Below, piece by piece: positions 1 through 7,207 of a stretch of DNA of 24,027 bases. The stretch is from Phosphoribacter sp964647395. GTDB lineage: Bacteria > Actinomycetota > Actinomycetes > Actinomycetales > Dermatophilaceae. Where the stretch lies: contig CAZYHR010000046.1 in NCBI GenBank assembly GCA_964647395.1, forward strand, positions 1 through 24,027, written 5' to 3'. The notes below the pieces were generated by a model, which saw only the letters and a list, made by a program, of their open reading frames with translations, searched no databases and was not told the DNA's origin. Position numbers and translations under genes: made by a program. Position 1 is the first letter of the stretch. Each line of letters starts with the position of its first letter.

Positions 1-289
1 TGACGGCCTGGGCGAAGTGGGCGTTCTCGGCCAGGAAGCCGTAGCCGGGGTGCACGGCGTCGGCACCCGCCTGCGCGGCGACCTCGAGCAGCCGGTCCTG
101 GCGCAGGTAGGACTCACCGGGGGTCGCTCCGCCGAGCGCGTAGGCCTCGTCCGCGATGGTGACGTGCAGGCTATCCCGGTCCGGGTCGGCATACACCGCC
201 ACCGAGGCGAGGCCCGCGTCCTTGCAGGCGCGCGCGACGCGGACGGCAATCTCGCCGCGATTGGCGATGAGGACCTTGGTGATCGGCAT
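1..289 (-). CDS. Biotin carboxylase, acyl-CoA carboxylase alpha subunit (N-terminal part, runs off the window)
   Basis: Only the first 96 codons lie in the window; the gene continues past base 1. The N-terminus reads MPITKVLIANRGEIAVRVAR, the conserved opening of biotin carboxylases, followed by VAVYADPDRDS and the conserved HPGYGFLAEN segment near residue 82. Enzymes of this family carboxylate biotin with ATP and bicarbonate; in actinobacteria the alpha chain usually also carries the biotin carrier domain, which would be outside the window. Start ATG at 289 is supported by the family N-terminus and by a TAGGCT hexamer six bases upstream, which suggests a leaderless transcript. The carboxyltransferase partner at 7208-8809 could pair with it, but the two are about 7 kb apart on opposite strands, so partnership is inference. 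Confidence 0.93.
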   Translation of the reverse strand, partial: MPITKVLIANRGEIAVRVARACKDAGLASVAVYADPDRDSLHVTIADEAYALGGATPGESYLRQDRLLEVAAQAGADAVHPGYGFLAENAHFAQAV

Positions 290-295
290 GCTCGG

Positions 296-301
296 AGCCT
301 A
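296..301 (-). promoter_or_regulatory. -10 hexamer TAGGCT of the biotin carboxylase gene
   Basis: On the minus strand TAGGCT is followed by six bases and then the ATG at 289. This fits the actinobacterial TANNNT -10 with transcription starting at or next to the start codon. No clear -35 is visible. Confidence 0.6.
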
Positions 302-387
302 GCGCCACGCCGTCACGAGGGAGCGCACGAGAACGTGAGGCCCGACACGGTTGCGGCGGGCGGGAGTAGGCGTCGCCGGGCGGGACT

Positions 388-408
388 CGGACGACCGGTG
401 ATCGTCCG
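388..408 (-). terminator. Possible hairpin terminator after the roadblock/GTPase operon
   Basis: CGGACGA (388-394) and TCGTCCG (402-408) form a 7-bp stem with a 7-base loop, 12 bases past the stop codon of the small protein at 421-885. There is no T-tract, which is usual in very GC-rich actinobacteria. It could end the minus-strand operon before the biotin carboxylase promoter. Confidence 0.4.
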
Positions 409-420
409 GCGCAGCCGCGG

Positions 421-885
421 TCAGGCCGTCTGCGTCGCAGCGATATCCGCGCGATAGTGCGGGATGACGAGGTCGACCAGCGCGCCCGCCGTGACCCGCT
501 CGGCGTCGACGAGCAGCCCCGAGCGCACGCCCGCCGGGTGCTCGATGACGGCGTAGAGCCGGCCCTCGGCCAGGTGGAACAACTGGTATGCCGCCAGGCC
601 CGGCAGCTCGGTCAGCGCCAGCACGTCGGCGAGCTGCTCGGTGGCCGAGTTGAGCATCGCGGCGGCGGCCGGCAGCGAGTTGTGGCTGACCAGGGTCAGC
701 CCGGTCGCGACGTCCCAGATGTCGGCGGCCAGCAGGCCGTCGCGCAGCACGGCGCGCAGGTGCTGGACCGCCTGGTCGAGCGCCACGACGTCCAGGACGC
801 CCGGGCCGGGCAGCCCGCCGGTGTGCGACCCGTCGGTACCGGACAGGCCGGGCAGCGACAGGTCGGGCAGGGACACCGTGGTCAT
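421..885 (-). CDS. Small roadblock-like protein, last gene of the GTPase operon
   Basis: This 154-residue protein has a Gly/Leu/Pro-rich start (residues 1-30) followed by one compact alpha/beta domain. The pattern is a helix, then a strand pair IWDVATGLTLVSHNS (about 60-74), a helix, a second strand pair ending GLLVDAERV, and a final helix. That order resembles the roadblock/LC7 fold, but no definitive signature is seen, so the family call is inference. The ATG at 885 overlaps the TGA of the upstream roadblock gene as ATGA, which fixes the start and implies translational coupling. No signal peptide or membrane segment is visible. By position it should work with the GTPase and the larger roadblock protein, perhaps as a second, divergent regulatory subunit. 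Confidence 0.75.
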   Translation of the reverse strand: MTTVSLPDLSLPGLSGTDGSHTGGLPGPGVLDVVALDQAVQHLRAVLRDGLLAADIWDVATGLTLVSHNSLPAAAAMLNSATEQLADVLALTELPGLAAYQLFHLAEGRLYAVIEHPAGVRSGLLVDAERVTAGALVDLVIPHYRADIAATQTA

Positions 886-3219
886 CGGGCGCCTCCCTCG
901 TGATCGGGGGGCAGGACGTCGCCGAGCAGTTGGCCGAGCTGGACGCCGGCCGAGCGGACCCCCACGAGGATGACACCGAGCGCGACCCCGGCGCCGTCGG
1001 CCGCCAGCAGCAGCTGGCCGAGGCCGCGGTGGGGGACTCCGATGAGCACCTTGGTGGTGTCCCCGGAGACCAGCGTCAGGTGGTCCAGCGCCGCGCCGCC
1101 CCGGGCGGTGCCGACACTGGCGCCGGCCACGGCGTGCAGCGAACTGGTCAGCGCCGCGAGGCGCGAGACCTCGTCCTCGCCGGCTCCCACCGCGCAGAGG
1201 TTGAAACCGTCCGGCGTGGACAGCATGGCGCGCTGGATGCCGGGCACCCGCTGCACCAGCGTCGTGAGCACCGGCAGGGCCAGGGTGCCGGCGTGCGCGC
1301 AGAAGTCGAGCCACTCCTGCGAGCGCTCGCCCTCGGCGGACTCGCCCGCGGGCCGGTCCGTCGCCGGCGCGACCTCGGGCTCGACCTCGTCGGTGACCTC
1401 GGGCTGCGCCTCGACCTCGTCGGTGACCTCGGGCTCGGCCTCGACCTCAGCGTCGTCCTCGGGGGTCTCGACGACCTCGGCCTGGACCTCGGCCTCGACC
1501 TCGTCGGTGACNNNNNNNNNNNNNNNNNNNNNNNNNNNNNNNNNNNNNNNNNNNNNNNNNNNNNNNNNNNNNNNNNNNNNNNNNNNNNNNNNNNNNNNNN
1601 NNNNNNNNNNNCTCGGGCTGCTCGGCCTCGTCGGTGACCTGGGGCTCCGCCTCGACCTCGGCCTCGTCGGTGACCTGGGGCTCGGCCTCGGGCTGCTCGG
1701 CCTCGTCGGTGACCTGGGGCTCCGCCTCGACCTCGGCCTCGGCCTCGACCTCAGCGTCGTCCTCGGGGGTCTCGACGACCTGGGGCTCGACCTCAGCCTC
1801 GGGCTCGGTCTCGATGGTCGGCTCGGCGGGGGCGATCATGGCGCGGGTCACCGCCGTCGGCACGGCCAACGGAGCGTCGTGAACGTAGGCGTCGACAGCC
1901 GGAACACCGGCCCGGGCCTCGCCGTCCACGTCGACCCACTCGCCGGTCTCGGCCTCCTCGGTGGGCTCGGCCTGCGCGGGCGCGTCGGTGTCGGCCTCGT
2001 CGACCGGCAGGGCGGCCTGCGGCTCGAACTCCGCGGCGGTGGGCTCGTCCGCGGTGGCGGCCTCAGCGGCGTGCTCGTCGGCCTCGGCCTGCACCTGCGG
2101 CTCGTCGGTGTCGTCCGCCGGGTCCAGCGTGACGATGTCCTCGACCTGGGCGTCGTCGAGCACGACCTGGGGGTCCTCGACCTGGTCTTCGACCTCGACC
2201 TGGGTGTCCTCGACCTGGGTGTCCTCGACCTCGACGTGGGTGTCTTCGCGCTCGGTGGTCCCGTCCGCGGCCTCGGCGGGCTCGCCGGAATCGGCTGCGT
2301 CGACGTCGACCCAGACCGCCTCGTGGGCGGCTGCGTCCGAGGCGTCCAGCAGGTCCAGCGGGTCGGCCGGCTCCGGGTGCCGCGAGAACGCCTCGAGGTG
2401 CGACGAGTCCCCGTAGAAGGGGACGAGGGGCTCACCGATCGGCTCGTCCAACGCCGACAGGTCGATCGCCCAGAGGTCCGTGCTCGGCGACGCGGCCGCC
2501 GGGGGCTCCGGCAGGTCATCCTTGGCCAGGTCCTCGAGCAGTTCCGGGCCCTCAGCGGGCCAGTCCGCAGCGGTCGGCTCGGCGGCGGTCGGCTCGGCGG
2601 CGGTCGGCTCGTCGGTCACCGGCTCCTGCTCGGACCACACCTCGTTCTCGACCTCGGCGCGGACCTCGTCCTGGCCGGGCGCCTGGTCCTCGACCTGGAC
2701 CTCGTCCTGGACCTCGGCCTGGCCGGGCGCCTGGTCCTCGACCTCGACGTCGGCCTGCTCGGGTGCCTGGTCCTCGACCTCGACGTCGGCCTGCTCGGGC
2801 GCCTGGTCCTCGACCTCGGCCTCGGCCTCGACCTCGGATGAAGCCTCGGCCTCGGATGGGGCCTCGGCCGGAGCGATGCCGACGGCCGACAGGGCCACCG
2901 GCGCCAGCGCGGCACCGACCGGCTGCTGGTGCAGATAGGTCGGCTCGGCCGGCTCCTGGGTCGGCTCGCCGGCCGACCGGTCCTCGGTCGGCTCAGGCGT
3001 GCTGACCAGTTCGGCCGAGTCCAGTTCGGAGCCGAACGGCACGACGACGATGTCGACGGCCTCGGGCATCTCGTCCGGCGGGATCAAGGGCGACACGGGA
3101 AATCCGTCGATGATGTCCTGGTCGGTGTTCACGGAGTGCGTTGAGCTCACGGCAGCCTCGGTCGGGGACGGTGGGTGGGGAGATGACCCGCTGACGGCGG
3201 GGGGCAGGGTGGGGTTCAC
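882..3219 (-). CDS. Long acidic repeat protein with C-terminal roadblock/LC7 domain (interrupted by an assembly gap)
   Basis: Before the gap 536 codons are readable and after it 209. The first 490 or so residues are low-complexity and strongly acidic, with repeats such as VEVEDQAPEQAD, EPTAA, VEDTQ and VTDEAE, plus less repetitive islands (DIIDGFPVSPLIPPDE near the start, and a segment around LWAIDLSALDEP). The last 140 residues, from about base 1300, form a roadblock/LC7 domain: VPGIQRAMLSTPDGFNLCAV, a helix with LAALTSSLHAVAG, then strands LTLVSGDTTKVLIGV and LGVILVGV. Roadblock proteins commonly bind small GTPases (MglB with MglA is the standard case). GTG at 3219 is preferred because it overlaps the GTPase stop as GTGA and has GGGGAG six bases upstream. 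GTG at 3150 and 3132 are alternatives. The frame shifts across the 100 N only because the gap length is nominal; both flanks end on codon boundaries. Confidence 0.88.
1376..1760 (-). repeat. Acidic VTDE-type coding repeat flanking the assembly gap
   Basis: On the minus strand these bases encode repeated blocks such as VTDEAEVEAEPQ (12 residues, 36 bp) and VTDEAEQPEAEPQ (13 residues, 39 bp). The longer segment VVETPEDDAEVEAE occurs once on each side of the gap. Near-identical repeats of this kind explain why assembly broke here. Confidence 0.85.
1512..1611. other. Assembly gap of 100 N inside the acidic repeat gene
   Basis: There are exactly 100 N, the usual placeholder for unknown length. 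The last codon before the gap (1614-1612) and the first after it (1511-1509) are both complete, so the true missing length should be a multiple of three. Confidence 0.97.
2652..2830 (-). repeat. EDQAP acidic coding repeat
   Basis: A 36-bp unit encoding VEVEDQAPEQAD is repeated almost perfectly and then degenerates into VQVEDQAPGQDE. Two shorter arrays lie in the same gene: EPTAA three times near 2572-2616 and VEDTQ near 2185-2240. All keep the reading frame. Confidence 0.85.
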
Positions 3220-3791
3220 GCGGAGCTCCCCAGGGGCACCGGGAGGCGCAGCGCCCGGGAGCACAGCTCGACCAGGTCGCCGCGATCGCGTGGGTCGGCG
3301 GTGACCAGTGGCATCCGCCGGTCGTAACGGTCGAGCATGGCGCGGAAGGCGCTCAGCGGCGGCGAGTCGGCCGTGTCACCGTGCCGGGTGACCGCCACGG
3401 TGAGGCGCTCCCAGACCGGCCGGCCGCCGAGGAAGGTCACCCACTCCTCGCCTTCGTCGACCGCGTAGCCACGGTCGCCGAACAGCCACAGGACCACCGC
3501 GGTGCTGCGGGGTAGGGCGGACTGCCGCATGGTGACGAAGCGCTCCTGTCCAGGTGTGCCGACGATCGAGACGACGCCCACCGGGCTGATCCACTCCCCG
3601 TAGTCGATGCCCACCGTCGTGCTGCGTTTGCGCGGGCTGCCGGGTCGCGGTGCCCGGCCCACGGCACTGACGACGTCAGTGTTGACGACCTCGGTGTCCG
3701 AGATCGTCCGGACCGCCGTCGTCTTGCCGACCCCGAAAGGCCCGACGAAGGCGATCTGCCGCAGGTCGGCGTGCCCGACAACAGTGCGCAC
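3216..3791 (-). CDS. Ras-like small GTPase (MglA/CvnD-like), first gene of the roadblock operon
   Basis: This 191-residue protein begins LRQIAFVGPFGVGKTT, a P-loop (GPFGVGKT, lysine about residue 23). A possible switch I threonine lies in STTVGIDYGEW (about 57-67) and the G3-like motif is VGTPGQERF (about 77-85). The G4 region reads TVAVTRHGD (about 131-139) in place of NKxD, as in some divergent prokaryotic GTPases. Such proteins cycle between GTP and GDP with roadblock partners, and one is encoded directly downstream. GTG at 3791 is chosen because GGAG lies nine bases upstream and because it aligns with the N-terminus of the paralogue at 4806-5351. TTG at 3806 would add five residues. Unlike classic conservons, no histidine kinase or DUF742 gene is adjacent. 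It may be cytosolic and membrane-peripheral; no membrane segment is seen. Confidence 0.9.
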   Translation of the reverse strand: MRTVVGHADLRQIAFVGPFGVGKTTAVRTISDTEVVNTDVVSAVGRAPRPGSPRKRSTTVGIDYGEWISPVGVVSIVGTPGQERFVTMRQSALPRSTAVVLWLFGDRGYAVDEGEEWVTFLGGRPVWERLTVAVTRHGDTADSPPLSAFRAMLDRYDRRMPLVTADPRDRGDLVELCSRALRLPVPLGSSA

Positions 3792-3825
3792 GTGGGGAGA
3801 CTCCAAGCATGTGTGGTGTCCTTCG

Positions 3826-3831
3826 AGTCTA
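3826..3831 (-). promoter_or_regulatory. Candidate -10 hexamer TAGACT of the GTPase-roadblock operon
   Basis: TAGACT on the minus strand would place transcription start near 3819, giving a leader of about 28 bases before GTG 3791 that includes the GGAG ribosome binding site. No convincing -35 is seen. Confidence 0.45.
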
Positions 3832-3875
3832 GGTCGAGCCCCACGACGGCGAATCGGTCAAAGGGATGATCCGTT

Positions 3876-3881
3876 TAGGGT
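3876..3881 (+). promoter_or_regulatory. -10 hexamer TAGGGT of the aldo/keto reductase gene
   Basis: TAGGGT is followed by six bases and the GTG at 3888. No Shine-Dalgarno sequence fits in that space, so the transcript is probably leaderless. Confidence 0.6.
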
Positions 3882-3887
3882 GGGGTT

Positions 3888-4733
3888 GTGAGTGCTCCCG
3901 ACGTCGGCCACGCCCTGCTGCGCCCGGACGTGCCGATGCCCCGGCTCGGCTTCGGCGTCTGGCAGGTGCCCGACGACGAGGTGACCGAGGCGGTGGGCAC
4001 CGCGCTGGCCGCCGGCTATCGCCACCTCGACACGGCGCGCATCTACGGCAACGAGCCGGGGGTCGGCCGGGCCCTGCGCGACTCGGGCCTGGCCGCCGAC
4101 GACGTGTTCGTCACGACCAAGGTGTGGAACGACGATCAACTGCGGGTCCGCGAGGCCTGCGAGGGCTCGCTGCAGCGGCTCGGCCTGTCCCGGGTCGACC
4201 TCTATCTCCTGCACTGGCCGGTCCCCAAGGCCGACGCCTACGTGCCGGCCTGGCGGCAGCTGATCGAGGTCCGCGAGGCCGGCCTGGCCCGCGCGGTCGG
4301 CGTCTGCAACTTCCAGTTAGCGCACCTGCAGCGGCTGGCCGACGAGGTCGGCGAGCTGCCCGCGGTCAACCAGATCGAGTTGCACCCCTATCTGCAGCAG
4401 GCCGAGCTGCGCGCCTTCCACGCCGAACACGACATCGTCACCGAGTCGTGGAGCCCGCTCGCCTCCGGCAAGCAGGTGCTCGACGACCCGGTGATCGCGC
4501 GGATCGCCGCCCAGCACGGCGTCACCCCGGCCCAGGCCATCATCCGGTGGCACCTGCAGCTCGGCTGCGTGGTCATCCCCAAGTCGGTGACGCCCGCCCG
4601 GATCCGCGAGAACCTCGACGTGCTCGGCTTCGAGCTGGACGCGCAGGACCTGGCCGACATCGCGCAGCTCGATCGGGGCACCCGCACCGGTCCCGACCCG
4701 GACCGCTTCTCCCTCGACGCGGTGCGCCGCTGA
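3888..4733 (+). CDS. Aldo/keto reductase (2,5-diketo-D-gluconate reductase-like)
   Basis: This 281-residue cytosolic TIM-barrel oxidoreductase would reduce aldehydes or ketones with NADPH. Visible family motifs are LGFGVWQVP near the start, GYRHLDTARIYGNE with the catalytic Asp and Tyr (about residues 44-57), TTKVW with the catalytic Lys (about 79-83) and LLHWP with the His (about 108-112). Further on are GVCNFQ, NQIELHPYLQ, and the cofactor-phosphate motif VVIPKSVTPARIREN near residue 230. The length is normal for the family. GTG at 3888 is the natural start because a TAGGGT -10 sits just upstream. The substrate cannot be read from the sequence. It is divergent from the GTPase operon and convergent with the pseudo-GTPase gene; no functional link to either is evident. 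Confidence 0.95.
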   Translation: MSAPDVGHALLRPDVPMPRLGFGVWQVPDDEVTEAVGTALAAGYRHLDTARIYGNEPGVGRALRDSGLAADDVFVTTKVWNDDQLRVREACEGSLQRLGLSRVDLYLLHWPVPKADAYVPAWRQLIEVREAGLARAVGVCNFQLAHLQRLADEVGELPAVNQIELHPYLQQAELRAFHAEHDIVTESWSPLASGKQVLDDPVIARIAAQHGVTPAQAIIRWHLQLGCVVIPKSVTPARIRENLDVLGFELDAQDLADIAQLDRGTRTGPDPDRFSLDAVRR

Positions 4734-4760
4734 CCGGCCGGACACCGACCGGACGCGGCG

Positions 4761-4793
4761 ACGGGCCGGTGCGCGCTGCGCGCACCGGCCCGT
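4761..4793. terminator. Strong bidirectional hairpin terminator
   Basis: ACGGGCCGGTGCGCG (4761-4775) and CGCGCACCGGCCCGT (4779-4793) are perfect 15-base inverted arms around a 3-base centre. It sits between the convergent aldo/keto reductase (ends 4733) and pseudo-GTPase (ends 4806) genes and can serve both strands. Confidence 0.8.
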
Positions 4794-4805
4794 GATCGCG
4801 ACCGA

Positions 4806-5351
4806 TCAGGCGGACTGCGCCAGCTCGAGCTGGCTGCCGACCGTGGCCTGCATGACGGCCAGCAGGTCGAAGCGGTCCCGGTTGTCGGCGGCCAGGACGA
4901 CGGCGCTCGCGTCGTAGGCGCGCACGAGGTCCTGGAAGTCGGTGAGCGAGTAGCCGTAGCCGCCCTTGCTCAGCCGGGTCACCGCGACGGTGAGGTTGCC
5001 GGTCGAGTTGCGCCCGGCCAGTTCGCCGAGCCACCGCTTGGCCTCCGCCAGCCCGGCCGGGTGGTCGGCCCGCACCCACAGCACCGTCGAGCCGGGCCGC
5101 GGGATCGAGCCGCGCCGGGCCGTCGACGGCACCTCCCGCTCGGTCACCGCGACCACCGGGACGGCCAGCCCGTTGGGCGCCGTCCACTCGCCGACGTCGC
5201 TGACCGCCCGCAGGGTGGTGCCGACCAGCGCCACCGCGCCGGTCGGGTCGTAGGTGGTGTCCGACAGCGCCCGGATCGCCGTCGACAGCCCGATCCCGGA
5301 CGGGCCGACGAACCGGACCTGACGCAGCTGCGTGAACGCGCTGAAACGCAT
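4806..5351 (-). CDS. Degenerate GTPase paralogue (probable pseudo-GTPase)
   Basis: This 181-residue protein aligns with the GTPase at 3216-3791 from the start (LRQVRFVGPSG against LRQIAFVGPFG) and shares GEW after switch I and TVAVTR near the G4 position. The nucleotide site has decayed. The P-loop reads GPSGIGLST with Leu at residue 22 in place of the essential Lys, the G3 GTPGQERF is replaced by VTEREV, and no NKxD-like Asp follows TVAVTR. The reading frame is intact with normal codon usage, so it looks like a working protein that lost GTP binding or hydrolysis rather than a broken gene. ATG 5351 is chosen because GGGGG precedes it by five bases and because it matches the paralogue start. 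A decoy or scaffold for the roadblock partners is inference. Confidence 0.85.
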   Translation of the reverse strand: MRFSAFTQLRQVRFVGPSGIGLSTAIRALSDTTYDPTGAVALVGTTLRAVSDVGEWTAPNGLAVPVVAVTEREVPSTARRGSIPRPGSTVLWVRADHPAGLAEAKRWLGELAGRNSTGNLTVAVTRLSKGGYGYSLTDFQDLVRAYDASAVVLAADNRDRFDLLAVMQATVGSQLELAQSA

Positions 5352-5407
5352 GATGCCCCCAAGAATGAATCCCCCGCACGAACCCCCCGGAACGTGCTCG
5401 TGCCCGG

Positions 5408-5413
5408 AGTTTA
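5408..5413 (-). promoter_or_regulatory. Candidate -10 hexamer TAAACT of the pseudo-GTPase gene
   Basis: TAAACT on the minus strand would give a leader of about 50 bases before ATG 5351, with GGGGG as ribosome binding site. The gene therefore seems to have its own promoter. Confidence 0.35.
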
Positions 5414-5481
5414 GGCACACCCGGCCGGGGCGCGCGAGGGTTTCCCGGAATTTCCCCCGGTATGCCGCGCGGCCGCGCGCG

Positions 5482-5871
5482 TCACGGCAGCCGGTCGCGC
5501 TCCTGGCGGCACCGCTGCTCGAAGATGTCGAGCTCGGCCAGGGCGTCGTCGAGGTCGCGGCGACGGGCCAGCAGGTCGGCCCGGCGGGCGTCGATCTCGC
5601 CGAGCACGAAGTCGAGCTGGCTGGCCCGCCCGCGGGGGGCGTCGTAGAGGTCGATGATCGTGCGGATCTGCTCCAACGGGAAGCCCAGCCGTTTGCCGCG
5701 CAGGCTGAGGTTGAGCCGGGTCCGGTCCCGCCGGTGGTAGACGCGCTGGGTGCCGCGCCGCTGCGGGGCGATCAGCCCGAGCTCCTCGTAGTGGCGCACC
5801 GTGCGATGGGTCACCCCGAACTCCTCGGCGATCTGCGCGATCGTCCAGGTCGGCTCGGGCCGGGTTGCCAT
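5482..5871 (-). CDS. MerR-family transcriptional regulator of the adjacent acyl-CoA genes
   Basis: This 129-residue protein has an N-terminal winged helix-turn-helix (WTIAQIAEEFGVTHRTVRHY, residues about 9-28), the wing LIAPQRRGTQRVY, and RLGFPLEQIRTIIDLY. A long C-terminal dimerisation helix rich in Arg, Asp and Leu follows (about 80-125). It lacks the paired cysteines of metal- or redox-sensing MerR proteins. The layout resembles the LiuR-type regulators that control branched-chain acyl-CoA degradation in other bacteria. It is divergent from an acyl-CoA dehydrogenase gene, and a TTTACGTT-N6-AACGTAAA dyad lies in the shared promoter region 14 bases above its ATG. It probably controls both itself and the acyl-CoA genes in response to an acyl-CoA intermediate; the ligand is inferred. 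Confidence 0.92.
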   Translation of the reverse strand: MATRPEPTWTIAQIAEEFGVTHRTVRHYEELGLIAPQRRGTQRVYHRRDRTRLNLSLRGKRLGFPLEQIRTIIDLYDAPRGRASQLDFVLGEIDARRADLLARRRDLDDALAELDIFEQRCRQERDRLP

Positions 5872-5884
5872 GCCACCCAGGATG

Positions 5885-5908
5885 CTTTACGTTTACGTCA
5901 ACGTAAAG
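5885..5908. promoter_or_regulatory. MerR operator, inverted repeat CTTTACGTT-N6-AACGTAAAG
   Basis: Nine-base perfect arms (5885-5893 and 5900-5908) flank TACGTC. It is one of the most AT-rich spots in the window and lies between the divergent regulator and acyl-CoA dehydrogenase. TAAAGT at 5904-5909 could be the -10 for the dehydrogenase and overlaps the right arm. The shape is similar to LiuR-type sites as recalled. Confidence 0.8.
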
Positions 5909-5936
5909 TAAATTCACCGGACCATCCAGACAGCGA

Positions 5937-5946
5937 NNNNNNNNNN
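5937..5946. other. Gap of 10 N in the leader of the acyl-CoA dehydrogenase gene
   Basis: Ten N between the operator and the ribosome binding site. Any spacing between promoter and start codon here is uncertain. Confidence 0.95.
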
Positions 5947-5976
5947 CCGGCGCCCCAGCGACCGTGAGGACCGACG

Positions 5977-7173
5977 ATGTTCGAGCTGAGCGAGACCCAC
6001 GAGGAGTTCCGGCAGTTGGTGCGCGAGTTCGCCGAGGCCGAGATCGAGCCGCAGGTGGCCCAATGGGACCGCGACTCGCACTTCCCGGCCGACCTCATCC
6101 CGCGGCTGGGCGACCTCGGCGTCTTCGGCCTGGTCGTGCCGCAGGCCTACGGCGGCAGCCGGCGCGAGCCGGGCGAGGACGGCGGCGGCGACTTCACCAT
6201 GCTCTGCGTCGCCATCGAGGAGTTGGGCCGGGTCGACCAGTCCATCGGCATCACCCTCGAGGCCGGCGTCGGCCTGGGCATCACCCCGATCCTCAACTAC
6301 GGCACCGAGGCGCAGAAGCAGCGCGGGCTGCCCGACCTCGCCGCCGGCCGCGCCCTGGCCGGCTTCGGCCTCACCGAGCCGGAGGCCGGCTCGGACGCCT
6401 CAGGCACCCGCACCAGGGCCGTCCTGCAGGACGACCAGTGGGTGGTCAACGGTGCCAAGGCGTTCATCACCAACTCCGGCACCGAACTCACCTCGGTCGT
6501 CACGGTCACCGCCCGCACCGGCGTCCGCGGGGACGGCAAACCCGAGATCAGCGCCATCGTCATCCCGTCCGGCACACCGGGATTCACCGTCGAGCCGGCC
6601 TACCACAAGCTCGGCTGGCACATCTCCGACACCCACGGCCTGACCTTCCAGGACTGCCGGGTGCCGCAGGACCACCTGCTCGGCCGGCGCGGCAAGGGCT
6701 ACGCCCAGTTCCTGGCCACCCTCGACGACGGGCGCATCGCCATCGCGGCGCTGGCCACCGGGTTGGTGGCGCGGATGCTGGCGGAAGCCACGGCATACAG
6801 CCGCACCCGGCTGGCCTTCGGCAAGCCGATCGCGACCTATCAGGGCGTCTCCTTCCAGGTGGCCGACCTGGCGGTCATGGCCGAGGCGTGCCGGGCGCTG
6901 ACCTATCGGGCCGCCTGGCTCAAGGACGAGGCGGACGCCGGCCGTCGCTCGACGGCCGAGGTCAAGCAGGCCGCCTCGATCGCCAAGCTCTACACCAGCG
7001 AGGCCGCCGTCACCGCCACCCGGATCGCGACCCAGGTGTTCGGCGGCAACGGCTTCATGGAGGAATTCCCGGTGGCCCGCTTCTACCGGGACGCCAAGAT
7101 CCTCGAGATCGGCGAGGGCACCAGCGAGGTCCAGCGGATGCTCATCGCCCGCGGCCTGGGCCTGCCCGTCTGA
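5977..7173 (+). CDS. Acyl-CoA dehydrogenase
   Basis: This 398-residue FAD enzyme would oxidise acyl-CoA to enoyl-CoA and pass electrons to ETF. The N-terminal helical domain starts FELSETHEEFRQLVREF. The middle beta domain carries GFGLTEPEAGSDASGTRT (about residues 128-145) and VNGAKAFITNSG. The C-terminal domain has RLAFGKPIATYQGVSFQVAD and the FAD/catalytic segment ILEIGEGTSEVQRMLIARGL. Glu in GEGTSEVQR is the usual catalytic base of short/medium-chain type enzymes; isovaleryl-CoA dehydrogenases normally have Gly there, so that assignment is not favoured. ATG 5977 is preceded by GAGGA at six bases. It is probably under the divergent MerR regulator and is followed after 34 bases by a carboxyltransferase gene. 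Confidence 0.96.
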   Translation: MFELSETHEEFRQLVREFAEAEIEPQVAQWDRDSHFPADLIPRLGDLGVFGLVVPQAYGGSRREPGEDGGGDFTMLCVAIEELGRVDQSIGITLEAGVGLGITPILNYGTEAQKQRGLPDLAAGRALAGFGLTEPEAGSDASGTRTRAVLQDDQWVVNGAKAFITNSGTELTSVVTVTARTGVRGDGKPEISAIVIPSGTPGFTVEPAYHKLGWHISDTHGLTFQDCRVPQDHLLGRRGKGYAQFLATLDDGRIAIAALATGLVARMLAEATAYSRTRLAFGKPIATYQGVSFQVADLAVMAEACRALTYRAAWLKDEADAGRRSTAEVKQAASIAKLYTSEAAVTATRIATQVFGGNGFMEEFPVARFYRDAKILEIGEGTSEVQRMLIARGLGLPV

Positions 7174-7207
7174 CCCCGCAGCCGGCCCGGACTGTCAGAC
7201 TGCTGCC

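Noticed and set aside
970..2841. A plus-strand open frame of over 600 codons across the acidic repeat gene
   Set aside because: It is Leu/Gly/Asp-rich translation of the opposite strand of a repeat, crosses the N run, and has no domain. The minus-strand frame ends in a real roadblock domain with coupled neighbours.
3792..3806. TTG start at 3806 for the GTPase
   Set aside because: GTG 3791 has a better ribosome binding site and aligns with the paralogue's N-terminus; TTG remains possible.
5414..5481. GC-rich palindromic stretch after the MerR gene as a terminator
   Set aside because: The CGCG runs are self-complementary in several registers but give no single clear stem and loop.
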